The notes under the pieces: model-generated | The model's input: only the letters and a program-made list of their open reading frames with translations | Told to the model about the DNA's origin: nothing | Database searches by the model: none | Shown here: piece after piece, positions 9,679 through 18,408 of the stretch | How positions within the stretch are numbered: position 1 is the first letter of the stretch | How the letters are laid out: each line of letters opens with the position of its first letter | Translations under genes and position numbers: made by a program | Source of the DNA: Streptomyces sp. TG1A-60 | Lineage (GTDB): Bacteria > Actinomycetota > Actinomycetes > Streptomycetales > Streptomycetaceae | Length of the DNA: 64,000 bases | Direction: 5' to 3' | Assembly: GCF_037201975.1 (NCBI RefSeq) | Contig: NZ_CP147520.1 | Span: forward strand, 4,278,001 to 4,342,000

Positions 9679-10221
9679 GCCCGACACTCGCTGGCTGCCC
9701 CACAGGCCGCGCTCGCGTGGGGCTGCGCAAAGGCTGTGCCCCCTGGTATCTCTGGACGCTCGTGATCGAGATCCGGGGGCGTGGCGTGCGGGGCGATGAA
9801 CTTCTCTCCGTGCGTTTCCTGATGCACATTGATCGCTACGGTAGTTCGCACGGAGTCCTCGTTGATCCCCGGAGCAAGCGCCGCGCCGACTTCTTCGGGC
9901 AACGGCACAGTGGCGGCTGAGTCGTCGCAGAGGCCAAGGGCCGATCCAACCCCATCGACTACAAGCTGAAGCGCGGCATGCAGTCCCGAAGCGAACGGTG
10001 CGCTCCATCGGTGGGGTAGCTCCCGTGATCGCATACGGCTGCGCTGCTTGTTTCGAGGATCGACTGTGGCCAAGTGGGCTCCGGACTGGTCACGGAGTCC
10101 ACTTGGTCGCGTACGGCCGTTTCACGCTCGTCGGACGTCAACTCTGCTCAGGGCGGCACCACGGCCGATCGGGAGCGAACTCTGCCTGAGCCTTCCACTG
10201 GCCAGGGCTACGGTTTCGGCC
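9679..10221. other. 543-bp stretch without a convincing gene
   Basis: Short open frames cross this stretch, for example one ending at 9920, but none has a ribosome site or a recognisable domain. The frame ending at 9920 contains a plausible protein-like tail (VIEIRGRGVRGDELL, then HIDRYGSSHG) and may be the decayed end of a lost gene. I see no repeat, tRNA or strong hairpin here. Confidence 0.4.
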
Positions 10222-10749
10222 ATGCGTGAGGTGGAGTACGAGAGCTACGGCTGTCCGCTGGAGGACTACCAGCTCACCCGAGCCGATCACCGACAGCAAA
10301 AGCAGTGGGAGGACATCAGACATTGGGTGGAGAAGCACGCCGCTGAGGAGGAGGCCGAAGAGCGGGCAGACCCTGTGCTCGCGGCAGATCGCCGTGCTGT
10401 CGTAGAAAAGGTGCTGAACATGCTGCATAGCTGCAAGACGCCTGAGCACGACATCATGCGGTGGCGTGTACGGCTGTATTGCGGCCACATCGTCGAGACT
10501 CGGCGGCATCGTGAGAATGGTAAGCCCACGCTGCACGGCTCGTCGTCAGAGCAGTGCTCGGAGTGCGGGAAGGACCCATCAGGGATCGTGGCCTTCGAGC
10601 CCATCGGGCTGGCCGGTAAACCGCCCTCTCCTCCGAAGCCAGCGGCTTCTCCGCCTCCAAAGAAGCCGACCCGTGCGGAGCTTGAGCAACGTGTAGCCGT
10701 GCTGGAGAGGGAGAACGAGCGTCTCCGCTCGCGGGGGAGCGAGGGGTAG
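10222..10749 (+). CDS. Hypothetical protein with Cys/His motif and C-terminal coiled coil
   Basis: 175 residues from ATG 10222; the longer frame upstream looks like non-coding Arg/Ser-rich translation. The N-terminal half is charged and helical. The middle has YCGHIVETRRH followed by EQCSECGKD, a possible CxH...CxxC zinc site. A Pro/Lys linker leads to a short leucine-heptad coiled coil (LEQRVAVLERENERLRSR), suggesting dimer formation. The family is not recognised. It stands alone, convergent with the Nudix gene that ends 27 bp away. Confidence 0.55.
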   Translation: MREVEYESYGCPLEDYQLTRADHRQQKQWEDIRHWVEKHAAEEEAEERADPVLAADRRAVVEKVLNMLHSCKTPEHDIMRWRVRLYCGHIVETRRHRENGKPTLHGSSSEQCSECGKDPSGIVAFEPIGLAGKPPSPPKPAASPPPKKPTRAELEQRVAVLERENERLRSRGSEG

Positions 10750-10776
10750 CTTCCCAGCCAGACCTGGGTCGGTGAG

Positions 10777-11187
10777 TCACATCAGCGTGGCGTCGAGATG
10801 CTGCTGCACCGGCTCGAAGAGCCCGTACGGCACGTAGGTGGGGATTTCGGCGAGGGCCACCCACGCGAGCTCGGCCAGCTCCTCGGTGTCCGCGACGTAC
10901 GCCGTACCACCCACGACCTTGCAGACCGTGTACGACATCAGCCGACCCGTCTTCGGGTGGATCCGCTCGCCAATGAGCTTGACAGCGGCCACGTCCAAGC
11001 CGATCTCTTCCTTCGTTTCGCGCACGGCGGCGTCTTCACGTGCCTCGCCTGGCTCGACCTCGCCTGCGGGGAACTGCCAAGAGAGCTGGCCCTCGCTGAC
11101 CCGGCGCCGCACCATGAGCACGCGGTTGTTGTGGATGACGATGGCCGCAGCGATGCCCGGCCGCTCGTCTGCATTCTGCTGCGTCAT
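10777..11187 (-). CDS. Nudix hydrolase
   Basis: 136 residues from ATG 11187, which follows GGAGGAG. A full Nudix box is present: G-x5-E-x7-RETKEEIG, with every consensus Glu kept, so it should be a catalytically competent Mg-dependent pyrophosphohydrolase. N-terminal strand AAAIVIHNNRVLMVRRR is typical of the MutT-like group. The substrate (an oxidised or unusual nucleotide, or a nucleotide-sugar) cannot be assigned. Contrast with the degenerate Nudix protein encoded at 18.4 kb. Confidence 0.85.
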   Translation of the reverse strand: MTQQNADERPGIAAAIVIHNNRVLMVRRRVSEGQLSWQFPAGEVEPGEAREDAAVRETKEEIGLDVAAVKLIGERIHPKTGRLMSYTVCKVVGGTAYVADTEELAELAWVALAEIPTYVPYGLFEPVQQHLDATLM

Positions 11188-11415
11188 GTCCGCTCCTCCA
11201 GCACGGCGAGTACGGGCGGAAAGATCGTATCGACGGGGATGAAGCGGGTCACCGCGCTTCAACGGGAGGTACGCAAGCGCCGGTCGCCGCTGCCCGAGAG
11301 CCGACGGCTGAAGGGCCACCCATGGTGTCGGGTGACGGGATCGGTGATCGCCACTACGCGATCACCGACCTTCTCGACGACCTTGCGGGGAGCATCTGCC
11401 GCATCGGCACGTTCG

Positions 11416-11898
11416 TCAGGTCTGACCGCCTCGGGTAGCCATCGCAGCCGAAGCCTCGGCCAGCACCACCCAGGCCGCCTTGGTTCCGCAGTTCGTGACC
11501 TGGAACCCCCACTGTCCCTGGGTCAGCTCGTTCACGATGTGCAGGCCCCGTCCGCGCTCAGTGAGCAGCCCGCTCACTACCTCGGACGCGGTGGCTTCCG
11601 GCGAGGGCACGGCAGCCAGGTAGAGGTCCGTAGGAAGAAGAGGATTCCCGTCGTGGATCTCGCAGATGTATCTTCCCGCAGCAGATCGAAGGTGTACCTC
11701 GTACGGGCCGCGCGCGTGCTCGTGCGCGTTCGCCACGAGCTCCGAGACGGCCAGGACCCCGTCGCTGATGACGTCTCCTGACAGGCCCAGACCCTTGAGG
11801 ACACGTCGCAGAACCGCGCGGGCTTCTCCGGTCGGGTTGATGGTGTGGTCGGTCCAGTGGTACACGAGGCCGAGAGCGGCGGACGGCGCGCTGATCAT
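11416..11898 (-). CDS. RsbW-like ATP-binding protein (HATPase_c family)
   Basis: 160 residues from ATG 11898, which has GGAGGT about 10 nt upstream. It is a stand-alone GHKL ATPase domain with an N-box (VSELVANAHEHA), a G1-type box (IHDGNPLLP, Asp conserved) and a G2-type box (ERGRGLHIVNEL). Streptomyces encode dozens of such single-domain proteins. Some are anti-sigma kinases; most have unknown partners. No anti-sigma antagonist or sigma factor lies beside it. The divergent nucleotidyltransferase gene shares its upstream region, which contains the candidate operator at 12112-12131. Confidence 0.8.
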   Translation of the reverse strand: MISAPSAALGLVYHWTDHTINPTGEARAVLRRVLKGLGLSGDVISDGVLAVSELVANAHEHARGPYEVHLRSAAGRYICEIHDGNPLLPTDLYLAAVPSPEATASEVVSGLLTERGRGLHIVNELTQGQWGFQVTNCGTKAAWVVLAEASAAMATRGGQT

Positions 11899-12111
11899 CG
11901 GGCGGCGGACCTCCTGTGGGTGACGTCGGTGGCCGTCTCCCGGAGCTGCGACGTGGTCGCGGAAGCGCGTCAGGTACGCCGCTGAGAGGCGTACGGCCGC
12001 AGGAAGCACCCCGGCTTCGGGCGCGCGGCCCCGGGAGGATCGTGGCTCAGGCACCAGTCACGAGGCCGGTCGCGAGTCACGCACTCAACGATGGCCGCCG
12101 GTGCCCCTGAT

Positions 12112-12131
12112 GCTCATGGGCGTTTATGAGC
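12112..12131. promoter_or_regulatory. Candidate operator, copy 1
   Basis: A GCTCAT ... ATGAGC inverted repeat with 8 bp between arms lies in the gap between the divergent HATPase and nucleotidyltransferase genes. Read on the minus strand it gives GCTCATAAACGCCCAT, which differs by one base from the motif at 15998-16013 in front of the RiPP-like operon. The shared rare sequence suggests one regulator for both sites, most simply the XRE protein encoded at 14.4-16.0 kb. Confidence 0.45.
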
Positions 12132-12226
12132 GCGAGGGGTCAACGAGCGACAAGGCACTCCAGCGCGACCGCCGACCCGCCGTCGGCCTGTGCTTCCGCT
12201 CGGCTGGTCACTGGGAGTATGGGCGG

Positions 12227-12850
12227 GTGATTGCTGACGTGTTGGGACGCTGGGTGCCGGATCGCCCCGAGGATGTGGCCACGGTCTTCGCCAAGGCGGA
12301 CTTCCCGTGGTGGATCGCCGGTGGCTACGCGATCGAACTCGCGGTCGGCCGCGAGCTGCGCGCGCACGGCGATCTCGACGTCCTCGTCCTCCGGCGTGAC
12401 CAGGGCCTCGTACATGAACTGCTGGCCGACTGGGACCTGCACGTGGCGGATCCGCCCGGCCAGGGGGAGTTGAGACCGTGGCGTCCTGGAGAGGTCCTTC
12501 GGCCGCCGCTCCACGACATCTGGTGCCGCCGCACATCCAAGGCGCCCTGGTCGGTGCAGCTCATGTTGGACGAGGTCGAGGGCACCCAGTGGGTCTCGCG
12601 GCGTACCCAGGAGATCCGGCTCCCGATCGACCAGCTCGGGCGAACGAGCGAGGCGGGCATCCCGTATCTCGCGCCCGAGGTACAGCTCTTCTACAAGGCA
12701 AAGGCGACCCGGGACAAGGACGAGACCGACTTCGAAGCGGTACTGCCACTGCTCGACGCTCCGGCACGCGCCTGGCTGGCGGACGCGATCAAGGTGATCG
12801 CGCCCAACCACCCCTGGCTTCGCCTGCTCCTTCCGGTCAGCCGAACGTGA
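12227..12850 (+). CDS. Nucleotidyltransferase, aminoglycoside-adenylyltransferase-like
   Basis: 207 residues from GTG 12227, with GGGAG 10 nt upstream. The catalytic strand reads WIAGGYAIELAVGRELRAHGD followed by LDVLVLRRDQ. This gives the GG...D-x-D pattern of the polymerase-beta-like nucleotidyltransferase fold, as found in ANT(2'')-type and lincosamide adenylyltransferase-like proteins. A later FYKAKATRDKDETDF segment is also typical of the group. It may modify a small molecule or be a metabolic enzyme; resistance is not implied. Its stop overlaps the convergent DUF296 gene by 14 bp. Confidence 0.7.
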   Translation: MIADVLGRWVPDRPEDVATVFAKADFPWWIAGGYAIELAVGRELRAHGDLDVLVLRRDQGLVHELLADWDLHVADPPGQGELRPWRPGEVLRPPLHDIWCRRTSKAPWSVQLMLDEVEGTQWVSRRTQEIRLPIDQLGRTSEAGIPYLAPEVQLFYKAKATRDKDETDFEAVLPLLDAPARAWLADAIKVIAPNHPWLRLLLPVSRT

Positions 12851-13295
12851 GCAGCGGAACGTCGTAGAGGTCGGGGTTTCGGGGCCGGGTCATCGTGGGC
12901 GACGTGACCTCCACGATCAGCAGCTCGCTGAGGAACTGGACCTTGGCGCTGAGGAGATGGCTAGTCCTGCCGTCGGCCGACTGGGCCTTCAAGCCGGCGG
13001 AGACGTGGATGTGCGGAAGTATCCCGCTGGTGGCCGGGTCATGGGCGAGCGTGCCCGCGCCGAACGCCTCGACGTTGGTGACGTACGTCTTCGCCCAGAC
13101 CGGTGCGTCCGGGTCCGCGAGCTTCTCGCAGGCACCCACGATTTCGGCCTCCGCGAAGGCCCCGATGAACGAGGGGATGTAGCCCTGCCGTACGTCGTTG
13201 TCCCGGCAGAAGGTGGACAGCGCCTCGAAGAAGTCCTCCCCGTGGTCGAAGGTGACGCCGAAGGTACGGCCGACGGTCAGCTCGTGAGCGCGCAT
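12837..13295 (-). CDS. PPC/DUF296 domain protein
   Basis: 152 residues making up one complete PPC (DUF296) domain. It starts VGRTFGVTFDHGEDFFEALSTF and continues with the family's GYIPSFIGAFAEAEI core and PHIHVSAGL strand (His pair typical of metal-binding members). Bacterial PPC proteins form trimers; their function is largely unknown, though plant relatives carry DNA-binding AT-hooks that are absent here. It starts 27 bp after the asparaginase gene on the same strand, so the two are probably co-transcribed. Confidence 0.8.
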   Translation of the reverse strand: MRAHELTVGRTFGVTFDHGEDFFEALSTFCRDNDVRQGYIPSFIGAFAEAEIVGACEKLADPDAPVWAKTYVTNVEAFGAGTLAHDPATSGILPHIHVSAGLKAQSADGRTSHLLSAKVQFLSELLIVEVTSPTMTRPRNPDLYDVPLLTFG

Positions 13296-13322
13296 GTGCG
13301 GGTGTCTCCTGACGGGATGGGA

Positions 13323-14324
13323 TCAGCGGGCGGAGGCGGTGGTGAAGGTCTCGCGGACCGTTGCCCCGTCGGCGCCCTGGGCAAGCAGGGCGTGGAGGAG
13401 GAGCCGCGCATGGTACGGGCTGAGGTCTCCGGCGCCGATGAGTCCTCGCCCGAGGAGGTCCTTCTCGGAGCCGGGGAAGCCGTACGTGTCGGACAGGACG
13501 GGTCCGTTGCCGATGCGGGAGGCGAGGACCACGGGGATGCGGGACGCGAGCTTGGTGAGCCCTTCGACGAGGCGCTCCGGGACGTGGCCGACGCCGAAGG
13601 CCGCGACCACGAGTCCGTCGCAGTTGCCGTCCCACAGGTCGAGCAGGGTGCCGTCGTCGCCGAGGGTGACGGTGTAGAGCCCGACGCGCGCCTCACGGTC
13701 GGGCGCGCTGACGAGCGGTCCGCGGGACGGCAGGCCACCCATCATCCGCACCCGGTTCTCCGCGACCCGCGCGATCGGGCCGCTTGCTGGTGAGGTGAAA
13801 GCGGCGGGGCTGGTGGTGTGGGACTTGCGGACGGTCCGGGCCGAGTGGATCTCTTCGCCGAGTACGACGAGGCAGCCGGCGCCCCGCAGGCCGGGGGCGG
13901 CGGCAGCCAGGACGGCGGCATGGATGTTGGCCGGGCCGTCTGCGCCGGGCAGTGTGGGGTTACGCATCGCGCCGGTGACGACGACTGGCTGCTCGTGGCC
14001 GTGGTAAAGCTCGAGGAGGAAGGCAGTCTCCTCGATGGTGTCGGTGCCCTGGGTGATGACGACGCCGTCGACGTCCCCGGCCTCAAGCTCCGCCGTGATC
14101 GCGGCCGATAGTGCGGTGAGGTCCTCGAAGGTCAGGGAGGCGCCGGGCAGACGTCGGAAGTCTCGGACTTTGAGTTCGATGCCGCTCGTGGCCAGGGCGG
14201 GTACCGCGGCGAGGAGTTCGTGGGCCGAGAGCGCGGGTACGACGCCTCCGGTGGTGGGATCGGTGGTCATGGCGATCGTGCCGCCGAGGGAGAAGACCGC
14301 CACGTTCCTGACCGACTTCGTCAT
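13323..14324 (-). CDS. L-asparaginase / glutaminase family amidohydrolase
   Basis: 333 residues, normal for bacterial type I/II asparaginases. The first catalytic threonine sits in SLGGTIAM near the N-terminus and the second in VVITQGTDTIEETA, the two PROSITE-type signatures of the family. There is no signal peptide, so the enzyme is cytoplasmic. It would release ammonia from asparagine or a related amide. It is followed closely by the DUF296 gene. It lies between the XRE regulator gene and DUF296 on the same strand, with 94 bp separating it from the regulator stop. Confidence 0.9.
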   Translation of the reverse strand: MTKSVRNVAVFSLGGTIAMTTDPTTGGVVPALSAHELLAAVPALATSGIELKVRDFRRLPGASLTFEDLTALSAAITAELEAGDVDGVVITQGTDTIEETAFLLELYHGHEQPVVVTGAMRNPTLPGADGPANIHAAVLAAAAPGLRGAGCLVVLGEEIHSARTVRKSHTTSPAAFTSPASGPIARVAENRVRMMGGLPSRGPLVSAPDREARVGLYTVTLGDDGTLLDLWDGNCDGLVVAAFGVGHVPERLVEGLTKLASRIPVVLASRIGNGPVLSDTYGFPGSEKDLLGRGLIGAGDLSPYHARLLLHALLAQGADGATVRETFTTASAR

Positions 14325-14418
14325 ATCCCCTGCTCCCCTGTCCGGACGCCGCCGAGCGCGGCCTCACGAGTGGTTCACGCAGGCTATCGGGTCGGCTCCG
14401 TACGGGTACGCGGGATGA

Positions 14419-15954
14419 TCACAGCTGCTCGGCCACGAACCGGCAGGCGGTTTCCAGCCCTTCGAGGCCGAGCAGCCGGCTGCGCGGCCGGGCGAGCCGC
14501 TCCGTGCCGACGGCCGACAACTGGGCGCACCTGCGACCGAGCCAGGAGGCGTCGAGGCCGAGATACTGCGCCGTCGCCGCGAGGCGCTGCCCGGCCTGCT
14601 CAGCCGCTGTGGTCGAGTGGTGGCTGACGTGGTCCGTCACATCCGCGAACGTCCGCAGGGCTCCCGGCCGCGCGGTGACCGCGAGGTGGGACGCTCCCTC
14701 GGTCCGTACCCAAGAGGCGATGACAGCCCGGCGCCCGGGGGAGAGGGCGAAACCGTCAGTCTGTGCGAAGCCTCCGTCGTCGGTCACCCAGGTGCGGATG
14801 CCGAAGGACTCCATGAGCGCGATGGCGAGGAACAGCAGAACGCGCTCGTAGGCCGGCGAGGAGGCGACTGCCGTCTCGGGAACGCAGAATCCCCGGCCGC
14901 TGGTGCCGCCCGGACGTCGGGGGGCCGTTCGTTCGAGGTAGCGATACTTGTGCCGGAAGAACAGCCATGTGGCGGCCTCTTCGCCACGCTGTTCCCTGGT
15001 CCAGAAGACGGGTGCGTCACCCAGGTGGTCACGGTTGCCCAGGATGTACCGGGCCGCGGTCTCCGAGCCGATGAGCATCCGGGAGACTTCGGTCAGTCCC
15101 TGGTCGGCGGCGATCGGCGCGCCTGGGGAAACGGTGAGCGACGCCAACGAGGTGTGCAGGGGCTGGTCGTCGCCGAGTAGTGCCGCCTCGAATCCCGACA
15201 CGGCCCACAGGATGCCGTAGGTCAGGTCGTCCAGTTCGTACGCGGCGGGTATGTCGACCGGTTCGGAGGCCGTGGCGCGTACGCCGCTCGGTCGGGCGTC
15301 GGTGACGAACTGCCTTGCCGCTCCGTCCACCGTGCGGTTCGCGACGACGAGCACGCGCATCGGCATGGTGCGCCAGGCATCCAGCTCCGGGCGGGAGTCG
15401 AGTCGCAAACTGTCACCGAGGAAGGAGGCTGCGGGAAGCGTCAGCACGGGAAGCGCCGTCGTCGAGACGGACCGGCCAGCGGGTAAGAGAAGCTGGCCCG
15501 GCCCTTCCGGCAGCGCCGCGTACCCACGGGCTCCGGTGTCCACCGTTCCCGGGCGGCCCGTGGCGTCCGGGGTGTGCGGATCGGCCGTGGGCAGGAGCCC
15601 GAGCAGCTCCTCCGGAACTCCCAACGCATCGGTCCACTGGACGAACTGCCGTCGGTCGCGGATCTGTTTGAGACCGCGTTCCAGTCTGCTGACCTCGGCC
15701 TGGTCGATGCTGACCATCCGCGCCACGCCGGCCTGGGAGAGGCCCGTGTGCTTCCTGAACAGCTTGACGACGGTACCGAGTTCCCACGCGGCCACGGCTC
15801 GCCGGACCGTCGGATCCCGCCAGAAGGCCGGGTCGGCTCGTCGGGCGGCCGACCCGGCCTGGCACGAGGCACATCGAGTGCCGGCGTTGAAGCGGCTGAG
15901 TAGGGCACCGCAGCGCGTGCACCGCCGCTGTCCGCTGTCGACCATGGTCGGCAT
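14419..15954 (-). CDS. Zinc-ribbon/XRE-type transcriptional regulator
   Basis: 511 residues. The N-terminus holds a CTRC...CASC zinc ribbon (12-31). A helix-turn-helix of the XRE type follows (TGLSQAGVARMVSIDQAEVSRLERG, roughly 70-94; I quote it in parts: TGLSQAGVARM then VSIDQAEVSRLERG). The remaining 400 residues form a large sensor-like region with no clear motif. The gene is divergent from the RiPP-like operon that starts at 16.1 kb, the usual place for a pathway-specific regulator. The intergenic region holds a GCTCAT direct repeat (15998-16013). Confidence 0.75.
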   Translation of the reverse strand: MPTMVDSGQRRCTRCGALLSRFNAGTRCASCQAGSAARRADPAFWRDPTVRRAVAAWELGTVVKLFRKHTGLSQAGVARMVSIDQAEVSRLERGLKQIRDRRQFVQWTDALGVPEELLGLLPTADPHTPDATGRPGTVDTGARGYAALPEGPGQLLLPAGRSVSTTALPVLTLPAASFLGDSLRLDSRPELDAWRTMPMRVLVVANRTVDGAARQFVTDARPSGVRATASEPVDIPAAYELDDLTYGILWAVSGFEAALLGDDQPLHTSLASLTVSPGAPIAADQGLTEVSRMLIGSETAARYILGNRDHLGDAPVFWTREQRGEEAATWLFFRHKYRYLERTAPRRPGGTSGRGFCVPETAVASSPAYERVLLFLAIALMESFGIRTWVTDDGGFAQTDGFALSPGRRAVIASWVRTEGASHLAVTARPGALRTFADVTDHVSHHSTTAAEQAGQRLAATAQYLGLDASWLGRRCAQLSAVGTERLARPRSRLLGLEGLETACRFVAEQL

Positions 15955-15997
15955 TCTCCCCCGCTCTGCGACCGCTGGGACATGTTCCGCTGGCAGG

Positions 15998-16013
15998 GCT
16001 CATAAACGCTCAT
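15998..16013. promoter_or_regulatory. Candidate operator, copy 2, in the divergent regulator/operon region
   Basis: GCTCAT-AAAC-GCTCAT, a hexamer direct repeat, lies in the 147-bp gap between the XRE regulator and the biosynthetic operon. The same 16-mer with one change occurs on the other strand at 12112-12131. Confidence 0.45.
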
Positions 16014-16101
16014 AGGCGTGGGCCTTCGTGGCGGCCATCGTGGTGGAGCACCACCGACCGGAGCCGCGTGCCGCGACTCCCCGGACGTGAGGATCCGACT
16101 T

Positions 16102-16863
16102 GTGACCTCCTTGACCCTGCCGCCCCGGCCTCCCGGTTCGCCGCCGCTGGCCCTTGCCTGGCAGACGCTGGCGGACGGGCTGCTGACCCAGCGGCTCCAT
16201 CTCCATCTGGACGAATGGCGGGCTGCCGTCGCCGAGGAGAACGCGCTGCCGGACGTGCCGGGCGCCGATGTCTCCGTGCTGGCCCAGCGCCCGTCTCCGC
16301 TGCCGGCAGGCGACGAGTCCGCTATGGCGCTGATGGAGGACATCGGGCTCGGCTTCTGGTGGGAGCTGCCCCAGCGACACGGAACGGAGTCGCGGAACCG
16401 GCGCGGGGCACTTCACCGCGCCGCCGACACCGCTGCCCAGAACATCCTCGCGGAGCAGTCCAGGGCTGCCTGGTCCGACGCAGTGACCGCCGTCAGCGCC
16501 GCCGCCGCGTGGTGGGTGGGCTTCTTCGCGGTCATCCGCCACCGCGGGGTGCACCACATCACGCTGGAACCGCACCCTGCCCCGCTCCACGAGCAGGCCC
16601 TGGACACCGCGGTGAGCGTGGTGGCCAACGGCATGGCCACGCGGGTGCTGGAGGCAGAGCTACGCGGCTCCGACGACGACCCGGCCCTCCGCGCCGCGTA
16701 CTGCCGGGCCATCGAGGCCGGCATCTGCGCCGAGCCCGAGCTTCCCCGCCTCATCAACGAGTTGGCGGAGCTGCGGCTGGTGGACCTGGTGTCCACCACG
16801 GCCCGCTGGCGGAGCCGCTTCACCAAGTACGCGGGCGGCACGGGGGCGGGGCAGGTCGAATGA
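16102..16863 (+). CDS. Hypothetical protein, first gene of the RiPP-like operon
   Basis: 253 residues from GTG 16102 (an AGGA lies 8 nt upstream); GTG 16087 is an alternative. It is Ala/Leu-rich and probably all-helical, with one hydrophobic stretch (AAAAWWVGFFAVIRHRG). There is no catalytic motif I know. Its stop overlaps the next start (ATGA at 16860), so it is translated with the thymidylate-kinase-like gene. Position as first gene of the operon, directly after the candidate operator, suggests it belongs to the pathway. Confidence 0.6.
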   Translation: MTSLTLPPRPPGSPPLALAWQTLADGLLTQRLHLHLDEWRAAVAEENALPDVPGADVSVLAQRPSPLPAGDESAMALMEDIGLGFWWELPQRHGTESRNRRGALHRAADTAAQNILAEQSRAAWSDAVTAVSAAAAWWVGFFAVIRHRGVHHITLEPHPAPLHEQALDTAVSVVANGMATRVLEAELRGSDDDPALRAAYCRAIEAGICAEPELPRLINELAELRLVDLVSTTARWRSRFTKYAGGTGAGQVE

Positions 16864-17546
16864 ACCACCGCTATCCGTTCATCGTCATCGAGGGGCTCGA
16901 CGGCACCGGCAAGACGACGCTGCGCAAGGGGCTGTTCCGGCTCTGGGAGGGGCTCTACGGCGTCACCCCGCTGTGCGTACTCACCACCAACTTCCTCGCG
17001 GTCGACCAAGCCGCCGCCATCGTCACCGGCAAATACCAGCCGAACGCCGGGAACCGTGACGCCTACCTGTCCGCGATCGCGGCGGACAAGCGGGCCACGC
17101 TGGATCGCCTCGTGCTCCTCCAGCGACCGGCCCGGCCCGTGATCGCGGATCGCTGGCTTCTCAGCGAGCTGGCCTTCTTCGCCGTGAAGCACGGCATGAG
17201 GGCGTCGGAGACGTACGAGGCGCTGGCCGCGCACCTCACCGTCGCCCCCGATCTCACGCTCGTCTTGGACCTGGAGACCGACGCCTCGATGAGCCGGGCG
17301 CAGGCCCGCCAGGGCGACGCCGTCCGGGCCGACTGGGACGTGCACGACGTCCAGAGCCGGGTTCGCGAGACCTACGAGGCCGTGGTCACGAAGCCCGACG
17401 AGTTCCCGCTCCTCGGCGATGTGGTCCGCCTGGACGCCCGCCGACCCCGGTCCGAGGTGCTGCTCGCAGCCTGGGACGTACTGCGCGAACGGCAACTGGT
17501 GCCGTCGCTCGCCGCCCACGCGGAAGGAGGAGAGACCCATGGCTGA
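16860..17546 (+). CDS. Thymidylate-kinase-like P-loop protein
   Basis: 228 residues. The P-loop is IEGLDGTGKTT (10-20), the sequence typical of dTMP kinases, followed by an RPVIADRWLLSE segment that matches the DRx motif and LTLVLDLETD. The family normally phosphorylates dTMP. In a biosynthetic operon it more likely phosphorylates a pathway intermediate or a modified nucleotide. It overlaps the unknown gene upstream by 4 bp and runs 8 bp into the PEP-mutase-like gene, so translation is coupled. Confidence 0.75.
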   Translation: MNHRYPFIVIEGLDGTGKTTLRKGLFRLWEGLYGVTPLCVLTTNFLAVDQAAAIVTGKYQPNAGNRDAYLSAIAADKRATLDRLVLLQRPARPVIADRWLLSELAFFAVKHGMRASETYEALAAHLTVAPDLTLVLDLETDASMSRAQARQGDAVRADWDVHDVQSRVRETYEAVVTKPDEFPLLGDVVRLDARRPRSEVLLAAWDVLRERQLVPSLAAHAEGGETHG

Positions 17547-18408
17547 CGGCACGAAGGGGACGCGTCTGCGTGAGGCCCTCGCCGACAGCGAGCGGAAGCA
17601 CCCGCTCCTGGCGATCGGTGCGGTGAACGCGCTCGCCGCGCACGTCGCGGTGGAGGCGGGCTTCGACGCCCTTTGGGTGAGCGGTCTGGAGGTGTCGGCG
17701 GCCTCCGGGCTGCCTGACGCCAACGTCCTGGGCCCCCGGGACCTGTCCGACGTGGTCGCCTCGCTAGGCCGTGTCACCGAACTACCCATCATCGTGGACA
17801 TTGACAACGCGGGCGGCTCGGGGCGCACGGCGGAGCGGTTCGCGTACGACCTGATGCGCGCCGGAGCCGCTGCGGTGTGTGTCGAGGACAGCGCGTACCC
17901 GAAGTGCAACAGCTTCGCTGCCCACCGGGCGCAGACCCTCGCCGACCGGGACCTTCTGTGCGAGCAGGTGGGGCGTATACGGAAGGTCGCCGGTGACGGC
18001 CTCGTGGTCGTGGCCCGCACCGAGGCCCTGATCGCCGGCGAGGACATGGCCACGGCGATGGCCCGCGCCGAGGCATACGCCGAGGCCGGAGCGGATGCGG
18101 TGCTCATCCATTCCAAGGACGCGACCGGTGATCAGGCGCGGACCATCGGGCGTGCGTGGAGTCACGGCGTGCCGCTGGTCAGCGTGCCCACGGCGTTCCC
18201 CGACCTGAGCGCCGCCGAACTCGGCGAGGCTGGCTTCCGCCTCTGCATCTACGCGAACCAGCTCAGCCGTGCCGCCCTCGCGGGTATGCGCACCGCCGCT
18301 CGTCAGTTCCAGCGCGGAGGGAGCTTCCGCTCCACCGTCGCGGGGTCTCTGGCGGAGGTCGGCGACCTGATGCGCGTCGGCGAGCCGGAGGCGCTGTCGT
18401 GTCTCTGA
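17539..18408 (+). CDS. PEP mutase / isocitrate lyase family protein
   Basis: 289 residues from ATG 17539, behind a strong GGAAGGAGG. It is a TIM barrel of the PEP mutase/isocitrate lyase superfamily. Visible motifs are the substrate loop ASGLPDANVL (Asp 60), the metal-binding VDIDNAGG (Asp 87, Asp 89) and EDSAYPKCNS (116-125). True PEP mutases of phosphonate pathways carry EDK-x5-NS at the last site. Here the NS is kept but Lys is Ser, placing it near the PEP mutase/phosphonopyruvate hydrolase branch with altered chemistry possible. A D-2-hydroxyacid dehydrogenase two genes on could reduce a phosphonopyruvate-like keto acid. Confidence 0.8.
   Translation: MADGTKGTRLREALADSERKHPLLAIGAVNALAAHVAVEAGFDALWVSGLEVSAASGLPDANVLGPRDLSDVVASLGRVTELPIIVDIDNAGGSGRTAERFAYDLMRAGAAAVCVEDSAYPKCNSFAAHRAQTLADRDLLCEQVGRIRKVAGDGLVVVARTEALIAGEDMATAMARAEAYAEAGADAVLIHSKDATGDQARTIGRAWSHGVPLVSVPTAFPDLSAAELGEAGFRLCIYANQLSRAALAGMRTAARQFQRGGSFRSTVAGSLAEVGDLMRVGEPEALSCL

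Noticed and set aside
9645..9920. A 91-codon plus-strand open frame after the 497-residue zinc protein gene.
   Set aside because: Its first part overlaps the end of the real gene, it has no ribosome site, and only the last 60 codons look protein-like. I noted it as a possible remnant only.
11322..11438. A 38-codon plus-strand open frame between the Nudix and HATPase genes.
   Set aside because: It overlaps the end of the HATPase gene on the other strand, has no Shine-Dalgarno sequence and no match I recognise.
16413..18116. 567-codon minus-strand open frame across the start of the biosynthetic operon.
   Set aside because: The opposite strand encodes thymidylate-kinase-like and PEP-mutase-like motifs with good ribosome sites; the minus frame shows none.
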